Origin: RGIG6178 sp045118975
GTDB lineage: Bacteria; Bacillota_I; Bacilli_A; RFN20; DUOF01
Assembly (NCBI GenBank): GCA_045118975.1
Contig: JBGVCT010000015.1
Coordinates: 1 to 26,676, forward strand
Direction of reading: 5' to 3'
DNA: 26,676 bases
The notes below the pieces were generated by a model that was given only the letters and a program-made list of their open reading frames with translations, was not told the DNA's origin and did no database searches. Below, in pieces: positions 1-6,434 of this stretch (the first letter of the stretch is position 1; each line of letters starts with the position of its first letter). A program made the position numbers and the translations under genes.

Positions 1-2
1 CA

Positions 3-113
3 ATAAAAGATTACGTTCACTATTTTAACAATGATAGGCCTGCATATTCTTTAAAATATAAAACTCCAACTCAGTTTAAAACCAAATTGGAGTTAAATTG
101 TGCTTTTTTATAA
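3..113 (+). CDS. IS3-family transposase (OrfB), C-terminal fragment
   Basis: This is a partial reading frame open at the window edge and ending in TAA at 111-113. The translated tail contains YVHYFNNDRPAYSLKYKTP, which matches the conserved C-terminal stretch of the IS3 OrfB integrase domain (general form Y(I/V)xYxNxxRPxxxLxxxTPxxF/Y). This domain is the DDE strand-transfer enzyme of IS3-family elements. The catalytic DDE residues lie further upstream and are outside the window. An identical copy lies inverted at 26565-26675. Family assignment is confident; the IS subgroup is not determined. Confidence 0.85.
   Translation: MKDYVHYFNNDRPAYSLKYKTPTQFKTKLELNCAFL
62..94 (-). terminator. strand-asymmetric hairpin in IS end, likely terminator for incoming transcripts
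   Basis: Read on the minus strand, bases 94 to 62 fold into a 15-bp stem with a 3-nt loop. Every position pairs if three G-U wobbles are allowed: outer arms AACTCCAA/TTGGAGTT, inner arms TTTGGTT/AACTGAG. A TTATATTTT tract follows. On the plus (transposase) strand the three wobbles become mismatches. The fold therefore favours RNA entering the IS from outside, here from rpsO. It overlaps the transposase 3' coding end. Confidence 0.55.
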
Positions 114-160
114 ATTGTCTACTTTTTCTTGACTAGTTCAAGTTGTGAGCTTTTGTTTGA

Positions 161-430
161 TTACTTTCTGATTTGTAAGCTTGCGATTAAATCTAGATAT
201 TGTTCAGGATTGTTAGCCTTAATGTAATCTAGAAGTTTTCTTCTTTTACTAACCATTGCAAGAAGACCTCTACGAGAGTGGTTATCTTTTTTGTGGTCTT
301 TTAAGTGAGCAGTTAAGCTATTAATTCTTGTAGTAAGAATAGCAACTTGAACAGCACTACAACCAGTGTCAGTTTCGCTAGAACCATATTTCTTTGTTAA
401 TTCAGCGATTTGCTCTTTAGTAATTGTCAT
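161..430 (-). CDS. rpsO: 30S ribosomal protein S15
   Basis: The 89-residue product has the usual S15 length. It carries the hallmark DTG near residue 20, the VQVAILTTRIN helix, and the rRNA-binding HKKDNHSRRGLLAMVSKRRKLLDY segment. S15 is a primary 16S rRNA binder (central domain, platform assembly) and in many bacteria autoregulates its own mRNA. I start at the ATG giving MTITKEQ; an in-frame ATG four codons upstream (MGKRMTIT) sits directly on the AAAGG ribosome binding site and is less likely. It is transcribed alone from its own promoter. Only 20 bases separate the stop from the IS edge and no native terminator is visible, so the IS may have displaced it. The usual downstream partner pnp instead lies upstream at 1652-3787. 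Confidence 0.95.
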   Translation of the reverse strand: MTITKEQIAELTKKYGSSETDTGCSAVQVAILTTRINSLTAHLKDHKKDNHSRRGLLAMVSKRRKLLDYIKANNPEQYLDLIASLQIRK

Positions 431-518
431 ACGTTTTCCCATCCTTTCTCTTTTACGGCTTAAACTAAGTAATGAATTTGGGAACAAATCAAAACCGAGT
501 ATAAGTCTCACGGCTAAT

Positions 519-547
519 AATATACTATAAATATATCATTAATTCAA
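519..547 (-). promoter_or_regulatory. rpsO promoter (sigma-A type)
   Basis: On the minus strand TTGAAT (547-542), a 17-bp spacer and TATATT (524-519) form a good vegetative promoter. The predicted start near 512 gives a leader of about 80 nt before the rpsO ATG, room for an S15-responsive structure, though I do not recognise a specific known one. Confidence 0.7.
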
Positions 548-578
548 CAGGTAATTTCAAATTATTTTAATTGCAAGT

Positions 579-604
579 AAAAAATGCGATATTATCATCG
601 CATT
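579..604 (-). terminator. intrinsic terminator after the DUF1292 gene
   Basis: The minus-strand transcript forms an AATGCGAT/ATCGCATT 8-bp stem with a 6-nt loop, followed by a short U tract. It lies 23 bases past the stop of the 627-926 gene and separates it from the rpsO promoter. Confidence 0.75.
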
Positions 605-626
605 AGATTTATATTTTAAATTAAAT

Positions 627-926
627 TTATTCTTCAGTGCCTAGTAAATCACTAATAGCTCTTCCATATACTGTTTTAGCTGTTTCTAGTAGTTCTTCAT
701 ATTTAAGTTTACTCTTAATAGTCTTTAATGTAAACTCTCCTTTTTTCTCTACTAATTCAGATAAATATGTATTAAATTGATTATTCTCGTTAAGAGTATA
801 ATCAGTATACACTACATATACACCATTATTTTTAGTATCTTGTAAAACGGAAATAACATCACAAATTACTTCATTTCCATTATCATCAACTACTGTAAAA
901 TTGTACTCTAAATCTCTATTACTCAT
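627..926 (-). CDS. DUF1292 family protein
   Basis: The 99-residue acidic protein has the DUF1292 layout: an N-terminal beta region (FTVVDDNGNEVICDVISVL) in which a short modifier sequence is followed by a YVVYTDYT strand. DUF1292 proteins (YrzB-like) are small cytosolic proteins of unknown function, widespread in Bacillota. This copy is longer than the second DUF1292 protein at 23109-23354 and has a basic insert KTIKSKLKYEELLETAKTVYG at its C-terminus. It starts 15 bases after the stop of the 205-aa gene and a terminator follows, so the two form an operon. The ribosome binding site AAGGAG sits just ahead of the ATG. Confidence 0.7.
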   Translation of the reverse strand: MSNRDLEYNFTVVDDNGNEVICDVISVLQDTKNNGVYVVYTDYTLNENNQFNTYLSELVEKKGEFTLKTIKSKLKYEELLETAKTVYGRAISDLLGTEE

Positions 927-941
927 ATTTTGCTCTCCTTA

Positions 942-1559
942 TTATATACTTTGAACTTTGCTGTTCAATTTTGACATGAAACTTGTAAATCCACTAGACA
1001 TCTTCGCAACAGTTTTTCCCTCATATGGAGATTTTGTATCATCCATACAAGTCCATGCTGCATGAAGTATTCCCATACCCAAACTTATTGGTGCAAATAA
1101 CACCGTTGCAACAATTGAACTTTTCAAAATTTTAGTGGTCAAAGCAATTGGTGCTTTAATGACATTCTTTAAGTTCTTTCCAACGCTCTTTTTAATAGCG
1201 TCATTAGCTTGTTTTTTCTCAGTCGCATTAGTAGCGGCTCCACGCATTTTAATAGAATTAATTAAATCTTTAACTCCCAAACTAAGTTCCTTAACTATTG
1301 AATATCCTCCACTTCTGTTTTGAATATCCATTTTTTGTATATGTCCCTTGTGAGTAGCTAAAGCAGTTTTTAATCTTGTATTAACTGCACCAAGTGCAGG
1401 ATTAGACTCCCTTATAGCCGCTCTTTTAGCAGCCTCTAAAGAAGCAACTACTCTACCACTTAGTCTAGTAATAACCTTTTGCTCTTCACCAGCAGCCACA
1501 GCAGCATCATATTGAGCTTTTATTTGATTATATTTAAATATAGCTTGTGCGTATGTCAT
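942..1559 (-). CDS. conserved-type hypothetical protein with one membrane segment
   Basis: I do not recognise a family. The 205-residue protein starts with an Ala/Lys-rich helical region (about 1-75: MTYAQAIFKYNQIKAQYD...), a basic middle (85-140), and one hydrophobic stretch at about 147-169 (SSIVATVLFAPISLGMGILHAAW). A short Ser/Lys tail follows. There is no signal peptide. The GGAGGT ribosome binding site before the ATG and a promoter at 1588-1616 support expression. It heads a two-gene operon with the DUF1292 protein. A basic helical protein with one late membrane segment could be a membrane-attached scaffold, but that is speculation. Confidence 0.7.
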   Translation of the reverse strand: MTYAQAIFKYNQIKAQYDAAVAAGEEQKVITRLSGRVVASLEAAKRAAIRESNPALGAVNTRLKTALATHKGHIQKMDIQNRSGGYSIVKELSLGVKDLINSIKMRGAATNATEKKQANDAIKKSVGKNLKNVIKAPIALTTKILKSSIVATVLFAPISLGMGILHAAWTCMDDTKSPYEGKTVAKMSSGFTSFMSKLNSKVQSI

Positions 1560-1587
1560 AACAATCTACCTCCACCCACATACTTTT

Positions 1588-1616
1588 ACTTTATCATAAG
1601 AATTATCCTTATCCAA
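1588..1616 (-). promoter_or_regulatory. promoter of the 205-aa / DUF1292 operon
   Basis: TTGGAT (1616-1611), a 17-bp spacer and TAAAGT (1593-1588) on the minus strand, with TGA directly before the -10 (extended -10). It lies between the pnp terminator and the gene's GGAGGT site. Confidence 0.5.
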
Positions 1617-1640
1617 ATAAAAAATAAAGTTATTCACAAA

Positions 1641-1668
1641 AAAAGAAGGAATTACGCTTCCTTCTTTT
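1641..1668 (-). terminator. pnp terminator overlapping the stop codon
   Basis: An 11-bp stem (AAAAGAAGGAA / TTCCTTCTTTT, 6-nt loop) with a U-rich tail on the minus strand. The TAA stop of pnp (1654-1652) lies in the loop, so the last four codons of pnp form the 5' arm of the terminator. Confidence 0.85.
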
Positions 1669-3787
1669 CCTCTTTCTTTAATAAATCTTTAATTGATGCA
1701 TTAACTCTTCCTTTTTCATCAACTTCAGTAACAACAACTTTTACTACTTGACCAATTTTTAATACATCTTTTGGATTTTCTACTCTTTCATGAGAAATCT
1801 TAGATACATGAACTAAAGCATCCGTACCCTCAAACAACTCTACAAAAGCACCATAGTTTTCAATTCTTACAACTTTAGCATCATAAATTTCACCAACTCT
1901 AGCTACTCTTACGATTCTTTCAATCATAGCCTTAGCCTTATTGATAGATTCTTGATCCATATGGTAAATAGTTACTAAACCATCTTGAGCGATATCAATC
2001 TTAACTTGATTACATTTAGCGATGATATCATTGATAGTTTCTCCACCCTTACCAATAACTTCTTTAATTTTTTCAACATCAATTTGCATAGTAGCAAACT
2101 TAGGAGCATATTTAGATAATTCAGGTCTAACTTCACTTATAGCACCCATCATATTTTCTAATACTTCTGCTCTAGCAGTCTTAGCTTGTGCTAGTGCTTG
2201 TTTTAAGATTTCCTCTGTTATACCTTTAATCTTAATATCCATTTGTAATGCTGTAATTCCATCTTTAGTTCCAGCAACCTTGAAGTCCATATCTCCTAGA
2301 TGGTCTTCCATACCTTGAATATCAGTTAAAATTGTATATGGATGGTTTCCATCAAGTGGTCCACTTGTAATTAATCCCATAGCAATACCACTAACAGGAG
2401 CCTTAATTGGCACACCAGCAGCCATTAATGCCATTGTTGAAGCACATATTGAAGCTTGTGAACTACTTCCATTACTTTCTAATACTTCACTTACTACTCT
2501 AATTGTATATGGGAATGTTTCTTCACTTGGAATTACTTGCTTTAATGCTCTTTCTCCTAGTGCTCCATGACCAATTTCTCTTCTTCCTGGGCTACCCATT
2601 CTTCCAATTTCTCCAACTGAGAATGGAGGGAAGTTGTAGTGATGTAAGAATCTCTTAGACTCTTCATCAGTTACATTATCAAGAATTTGCTCATCGCCTA
2701 ATGAACCTAAAGTACAAATAGACATAACTTGAGTTTCTCCTCTAGTAAATAAGGCACTACCATGTACTCTTGGTAATAAATCAACTTGAGAGTTCAATGG
2801 TCTAATCTCTGTAATTTGTCTTCCATCTGGTCTTACTTTATCTTCAGTAATTAATCTTCTTACTTCATCTTTTACAATATCATGTAAAACTTCTTTAACT
2901 TGTTTAATTACTTTATTCTTTGTTTTTTCATCTTCATATGTTTTCTCTTCATATAAAGCTTCAACTTCAGCATTGATTTCATCAATAGCACCATATCTAA
3001 CTAATTTTTCCTTAATTCTTACGGCATTAATTAATCTTTCCTTTGCCAAAGATTCAACGTTAGCTTTAATTTCAGCATCTACTTCATATAATTCGATTTC
3101 TCTTTTTTCTTTTCCAACTTCTTTAACAATTTCTTCTTGGAATGCAATTAACTTTTTAATTGCTTCATGTCCAAACATAATAGCACCAAGCATAGCATCT
3201 TCACTAACTTCTTTTGCACTACTTTCAACCATGTTAATAGCAACTTTAGTACCTGCTACAGCAAGTTCAATATCACTATTAGCGCTTTGTTCAACTGTTG
3301 GGTTAATTACATATTCCCCATTAACTCTACCAACATATACTCCTGCGATAGGCCCATCAAATGGAATATCACTTATAGATAATGCTAAACTTGAAGCAAA
3401 CATAGCAGTCATTTCAGGAGTGTTATCTTTATCAACACTCATAACAGTATTAACTACTTGTACTTCATTTCTAAAACCATCAGCAAACATAGGTCTAATT
3501 GGTCTGTCAATTAATCTAGCACTAAGTGTAGCATGTTCACTTGGTTTTCCTTCTCTTCTTAAAAATCCACCAGGTATCTTACCTACTGAATATAACTTTT
3601 CCTCAAACGTAACAGTTAAAGGAAAGAAATCAGTGTCCTTTGCTTGATCTGCTGCAACAGCAGTAGATAAAACAACAGTATCACCGTATCTAACTAAAAC
3701 AGCACCATCTGCTTGTTTTGCAATTTCGCCTGTTTCAACTACTAACTTTCTCCCTAGAAAGTCCATCTCGAATATTCTCTTATTCAT
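1652..3787 (-). CDS. pnp: polyribonucleotide nucleotidyltransferase (PNPase)
   Basis: The 711-residue protein has full PNPase length and order: two RNase PH domains (first about 10-140, second about 310-550), a KH domain with VIGKGGETINDII (about 560-610), and a C-terminal S1 domain (about 620-690, GEIYDAKVVRIENYGAFVELF). The second core carries the catalytic-region motif GDMDFKVAGT and the RRREIGHG-type phosphate/RNA site (SPGRREIGHGALGERAL). It degrades RNA 3' to 5' by phosphorolysis as a homotrimer in the cytoplasm. GAGGTG precedes the ATG. It is monocistronic here, with its own promoter and a terminator overlapping its stop. The usual order rpsO-pnp is reversed, with two unknown genes between them. 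Confidence 0.97.
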   Translation of the reverse strand: MNKRIFEMDFLGRKLVVETGEIAKQADGAVLVRYGDTVVLSTAVAADQAKDTDFFPLTVTFEEKLYSVGKIPGGFLRREGKPSEHATLSARLIDRPIRPMFADGFRNEVQVVNTVMSVDKDNTPEMTAMFASSLALSISDIPFDGPIAGVYVGRVNGEYVINPTVEQSANSDIELAVAGTKVAINMVESSAKEVSEDAMLGAIMFGHEAIKKLIAFQEEIVKEVGKEKREIELYEVDAEIKANVESLAKERLINAVRIKEKLVRYGAIDEINAEVEALYEEKTYEDEKTKNKVIKQVKEVLHDIVKDEVRRLITEDKVRPDGRQITEIRPLNSQVDLLPRVHGSALFTRGETQVMSICTLGSLGDEQILDNVTDEESKRFLHHYNFPPFSVGEIGRMGSPGRREIGHGALGERALKQVIPSEETFPYTIRVVSEVLESNGSSSQASICASTMALMAAGVPIKAPVSGIAMGLITSGPLDGNHPYTILTDIQGMEDHLGDMDFKVAGTKDGITALQMDIKIKGITEEILKQALAQAKTARAEVLENMMGAISEVRPELSKYAPKFATMQIDVEKIKEVIGKGGETINDIIAKCNQVKIDIAQDGLVTIYHMDQESINKAKAMIERIVRVARVGEIYDAKVVRIENYGAFVELFEGTDALVHVSKISHERVENPKDVLKIGQVVKVVVTEVDEKGRVNASIKDLLKKEEKKEA

Positions 3788-3808
3788 CTTTTCACCTCAT
3801 ACCTTTTA

Positions 3809-3837
3809 ATAATACACTAATTAAAAAAACCATTCAA
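3809..3837 (-). promoter_or_regulatory. pnp promoter
   Basis: TTGAAT (3837-3832), 17-bp spacer, TATTAT (3814-3809) on the minus strand, just upstream of the pnp ribosome binding site GAGGTG. Confidence 0.65.
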
Positions 3838-3865
3838 TCAATTAATTGCTAATATCATTAAAAGC

Positions 3866-3890
3866 AAAAAAAAAGCACGAAAATCGTGCT
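3866..3890 (-). terminator. intrinsic terminator downstream of the 76-aa ORF
   Basis: AGCACGA/TCGTGCT stem with a 3-nt loop followed by eight or nine U on the minus strand. It closes the small ORF at 3925-4155 and insulates the pnp promoter. Confidence 0.85.
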
Positions 3891-3924
3891 CTTATTTTTA
3901 CTTTCTTCCTGTAGTTTGTGTATT

Positions 3925-4155
3925 CTAATTTTCTCTTATTTGAAGTTGAGTTCTAATTTGACCTGGAATTGTTTTAGCATACCCCACTTTTGCTTCCGCT
4001 TCATGCTCACCCATATAAGATTCGCTATTCTCAACTTCACTTCTAAAGCCTTCATAAGCAACCTTTTCAATAGAATCTTTTCTACACACCCTATATAATC
4101 CTTTATCTCCTAATTCAAGAAGAACAAATGAGGTAGCCAATGAATATGTTTTCAA
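3925..4155 (-). CDS. small hypothetical protein, TTG start
   Basis: A 76-residue reading frame with no family I recognise. The best start is the TTG at 4155, preceded by GAGG six to seven bases upstream; another TTG four codons earlier lacks a ribosome binding site. Sequence features are an N-terminal beta-like stretch (YSLATSFVLLELGDKGLYRV), an acidic middle (EVENSESYMGEHEAEAKVGY) and a polar C-terminus. Codon use resembles neighbouring genes, and a dedicated terminator follows. It lies between the frr terminator and its own terminator with almost no room for a promoter, so expression would need readthrough from frr. It may be a real small gene or a decaying one. Confidence 0.45.
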   Translation of the reverse strand: MKTYSLATSFVLLELGDKGLYRVCRKDSIEKVAYEGFRSEVENSESYMGEHEAEAKVGYAKTIPGQIRTQLQIREN

Positions 4156-4182
4156 TTTTTTCCTCAACTTTTAAACATCAAC

Positions 4183-4210
4183 AAAAAAAGCGCTATCAAG
4201 CGCCTTTTTG
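4183..4210 (-). terminator. terminator of the rpsB-tsf-pyrH-frr operon
   Basis: On the minus strand AAAAAGGCGCT pairs with AGCGCTTTTTT around a TGAT loop (one G-U pair), followed by a U tract. It starts two bases after the frr stop. Confidence 0.85.
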
Positions 4211-4212
4211 AA

Positions 4213-4758
4213 TTAGATAGTTAATAAATCTTTTTCTTTAGCTTTTACTAATTCATCAACTTTCTTAGTAAACTCATCAGTAATCTTTTGAATATCTTCT
4301 TCTAAACCTTTTCTTGAGTCTTCGCTAACTTCTTTATTCTTCTTTACTGTATCATTAGAATCTCTTCTAATGTTACGAATTGCAACTTTAGCGTCTTCTC
4401 CTAGTCTAGAAACTTGTTTACATAATTCTCTTCTTCTCTCTTCAGTTAATGCAGGGATTTGTAGACGAATTACTGTACCATCATTTACTGGATTAAGCCC
4501 TAAATTAGCTTCAACAATTGCCTTTTCAATATCCTTAATAGTAGACTTATCAAAAGGTTTTACCATTAGCATTCTTGGCTCTGGTACTGAGATAGAAGCC
4601 ATTTGATTAAGTGGAGTTAAGTAACCATAGTACATAACCTCTACTCTATCTAAAATAGCAGCATTAGCAAGACCAGTTCTAACTGTAGATAATTCACTTG
4701 ATAATGAATCAATTGATTTAGACATTTTTTCTCTAGTTAATTCTAAAATTTCTTCCAT
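4213..4758 (-). CDS. frr: ribosome recycling factor
   Basis: The 181-residue product matches RRF length (about 185). The three-helix bundle domain is split by the small beta domain, as expected: LSTVRTGLANAAILDRVEVMYYG at about 22-44, the VPEPRMLMVKPFDKS strand region, GLNPVNDGTVIRLQIPALTEERR, then a long C-terminal helix rich in Lys and Glu. RRF splits post-termination ribosomes with EF-G. Its ATG follows the pyrH stop by a single base (TAA-C-ATG), and its GGAGAGG site lies inside the pyrH 3' end, so translation is probably coupled. It is the last gene of the operon. Confidence 0.96.
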   Translation of the reverse strand: MEEILELTREKMSKSIDSLSSELSTVRTGLANAAILDRVEVMYYGYLTPLNQMASISVPEPRMLMVKPFDKSTIKDIEKAIVEANLGLNPVNDGTVIRLQIPALTEERRRELCKQVSRLGEDAKVAIRNIRRDSNDTVKKNKEVSEDSRKGLEEDIQKITDEFTKKVDELVKAKEKDLLTI

Positions 4759-4759
4759 G

Positions 4760-5485
4760 TTATTTTTCCTCTCCTATTAGTGTTCCAATCTTAACACCAT
4801 TTGCAACATCAATTATAGCATTTTCTTTATCCATATTAAAGACAATAAGATTTATTTTATTATCTTTACATAGATTAATTGCACTTAAATCTATTACTTC
4901 TAAATTCTTATTTAATACTTCATTGTAGCTTACAAAATCATACATTGTAGCATCTTCATATTTTCTTGGATCTTTATCATATACACCATCAACGCCATTT
5001 TTAGCCATTAATATAACATCGGCTCCCATTTCACTAGCTCTTAAAGCAGCACATGTATCTGTAGAAAAATATGGATTACCTGTACCTGCAGCAAAGATAA
5101 CTACTCTTCCCTTTTCAAGATGTCTTCTGGCTTTTAAATAATAATATGGTTCACATACTTGATTAATGTTTAAAGCACTCATTACAACATTATCAACACC
5201 CACTGCATCCAAGCTAGCCTTAAATGCAAGAGAGTTAAAAATTGTTGCAACCATTCCCATATAATCCGCACTACTTCTTTCAATTGATAGTTCTTCACAA
5301 TATTTACCTCTAAAAATATTGCCTCCACCAATAACTATACAAACATCAATTTTATCTTCAACTAATGTTTTAACTTGATTAGCAACCTTGAATAACACAT
5401 CTTTATCCAATACCTTACTAGATTTTTCTTTTCCCATTAGGGCTTCACCACTAAGTTTTAGTAATACTCTTTTATATTTTCCCAT
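4760..5485 (-). CDS. pyrH: UMP kinase (uridylate kinase)
   Basis: The 241-residue product has the bacterial UMP kinase (amino-acid kinase fold) signature: KRVLLKLSGEAL at the N-terminus, VIGGGNIFRG at about 52-61, the SADYMGM region, FAAGTGNPYFSTDT (nucleotide/effector loop) and DADVILMAKNGVDGVYDKDP-like sequence. It phosphorylates UMP to UDP, and in bacteria it is a hexamer regulated by GTP and UTP. It sits between tsf and frr as in most Bacillota. Its GGAGG site lies immediately after the U tract of an intrinsic-terminator-like hairpin, so its expression may be set by readthrough from tsf. Confidence 0.96.
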   Translation of the reverse strand: MGKYKRVLLKLSGEALMGKEKSSKVLDKDVLFKVANQVKTLVEDKIDVCIVIGGGNIFRGKYCEELSIERSSADYMGMVATIFNSLAFKASLDAVGVDNVVMSALNINQVCEPYYYLKARRHLEKGRVVIFAAGTGNPYFSTDTCAALRASEMGADVILMAKNGVDGVYDKDPRKYEDATMYDFVSYNEVLNKNLEVIDLSAINLCKDNKINLIVFNMDKENAIIDVANGVKIGTLIGEEK

Positions 5486-5497
5486 GACATTTCCTCC

Positions 5498-5526
5498 AAA
5501 AAAAAGATACTCATTAAGAGTATCTT
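5498..5526 (-). terminator. intra-operon terminator/attenuator between tsf and pyrH
   Basis: AAGATACTC/GAGTATCTT 9-bp stem with a 5-nt loop, followed by a run of T on the minus strand, directly abutting the pyrH GGAGG. No promoter is visible between it and pyrH, so it probably terminates only part of the transcripts and lowers pyrH-frr relative to rpsB-tsf. It could also act as an mRNA 3'-end stabiliser. Confidence 0.75.
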
Positions 5527-5530
5527 AGAT

Positions 5531-6415
5531 TTATTTTGTTTGTTTTGCAACTTCTTCAGCAAAATTTTCTTCTCTTTTTTGTAATCCTTCGCCTACTGCA
5601 TATCTAACGAATGTAGCAACACTAGAACCATATTGAGCAGCATATCCACCAACACTTGTTCCTTCATCTTTGAAGAATGGTTGATCTACTAAGCTAATTT
5701 CACTCATCCACTTGCTGATTTTACCATCTAAAATCTTTTCTAAAGCAGCTTCAGGCTTATTCATTAATTTTTCATCATTCTTAGCAGCTTCTTTTTGGAT
5801 GTGTCTTTCTCTTTCGATTTCCTCAGTTGGAATATCTTCTCTTTTGATATAGCTAGGATTCATAGCAGCGATGTGCATAGCAACATCTTTAGCTACTGTA
5901 GCATTGTCAGTGTTAGTTAATACACAAACAGTACCAATTTTTCCACCCATATGTAGATATGTACCGAAAGTATCAGTATCATTTTTAGTTACTAATGTAA
6001 TTCTTCTTAAACTTAATTTTTCACCAATTGTAGCGATATTGTTAGTGATACAGTCATTAACTGTAGCACCTTCACATGCAGCTGTTAAACCTTCTTCTAC
6101 ATTAGTAGATTTAGCATCTAACATAGCCTTAGCAATTGTGTTAACAAAGTTAATGAATTTTTCATTTTTAGCAACGAAGTCAGTTTCAGAGTTAACTTCA
6201 CAAATTAATGCATAGTTACCTTCACTAACGATTGTAGTTAAACCTTCAGCAGCAATTCTATCAGCTTTCTTAGCAGCCTTAGCAATACCCTTTTCTCTTA
6301 ACCAGTCAGTTGCTTTTTCTAAATCATTATCATTTTCAGTAAGTGCTTTTTTACAATCTGTTAAACCAGCACCTGTTCTGTCTCTTAAAGTTTTAATAAG
6401 TTCCATTGTAGTCAT
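5531..6415 (-). CDS. tsf: elongation factor Ts
   Basis: The 294-residue protein is a full-length EF-Ts. The N-terminal UBA-like domain reads LRDRTGAGLTDCKKALTEN (about 9-27) and the core has the diagnostic ETDFVAKNEKF motif near residue 80, whose Asp-Phe displaces Mg2+ from EF-Tu. The C-terminal half follows with DKPxxxxEKILDGKISKW-type sequence (PEAALEKILDGKISKWMSE). It is the nucleotide-exchange factor of EF-Tu. The start chosen is MTTMELIK, with a GGGGGT site upstream; the internal ATG (MELIK) three codons later is an alternative. It follows rpsB by 19 bases. Confidence 0.96.
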   Translation of the reverse strand: MTTMELIKTLRDRTGAGLTDCKKALTENDNDLEKATDWLREKGIAKAAKKADRIAAEGLTTIVSEGNYALICEVNSETDFVAKNEKFINFVNTIAKAMLDAKSTNVEEGLTAACEGATVNDCITNNIATIGEKLSLRRITLVTKNDTDTFGTYLHMGGKIGTVCVLTNTDNATVAKDVAMHIAAMNPSYIKREDIPTEEIERERHIQKEAAKNDEKLMNKPEAALEKILDGKISKWMSEISLVDQPFFKDEGTSVGGYAAQYGSSVATFVRYAVGEGLQKREENFAEEVAKQTK

Positions 6416-6434
6416 TATTAGTTACCCCCAAAAA

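Larger units (their letters stand above)
1..140 (+). mobile_element. 3' end of an IS3-family insertion sequence (truncated by window edge)
   Basis: The segment holds the C-terminus of an IS3-type transposase, a hairpin, and at 116-140 a terminal inverted repeat. Read inward from the element edge this repeat is TGAACTAGTCAAGAAAAAGT followed by AGACA, the TGA...AGACA style of IS150/IS3-group ends. The reverse complement of 2-140 recurs exactly at 26538-26676, and similarity stops abruptly at base 140/26538, which fixes the element boundary. Only one end is present, so target duplications cannot be checked. The edge lies 20 bases past the rpsO stop codon. Confidence 0.88.

Noticed and set aside
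1479..1751. 90-residue plus-strand frame spanning the pnp terminator
   Set aside because: It crosses an intrinsic terminator and two minus-strand genes; its composition is low-complexity Phe/Ile/Tyr.
2973..3647. 224-residue plus-strand frame antisense to pnp
   Set aside because: It is the mirror of a certain PNPase gene, rich in Ser/Leu/Ile as expected of a shadow frame, with no ribosome binding site.
5871..6215. 114-residue plus-strand frame antisense to tsf
   Set aside because: Shadow of EF-Ts with no independent start signal or recognisable family.
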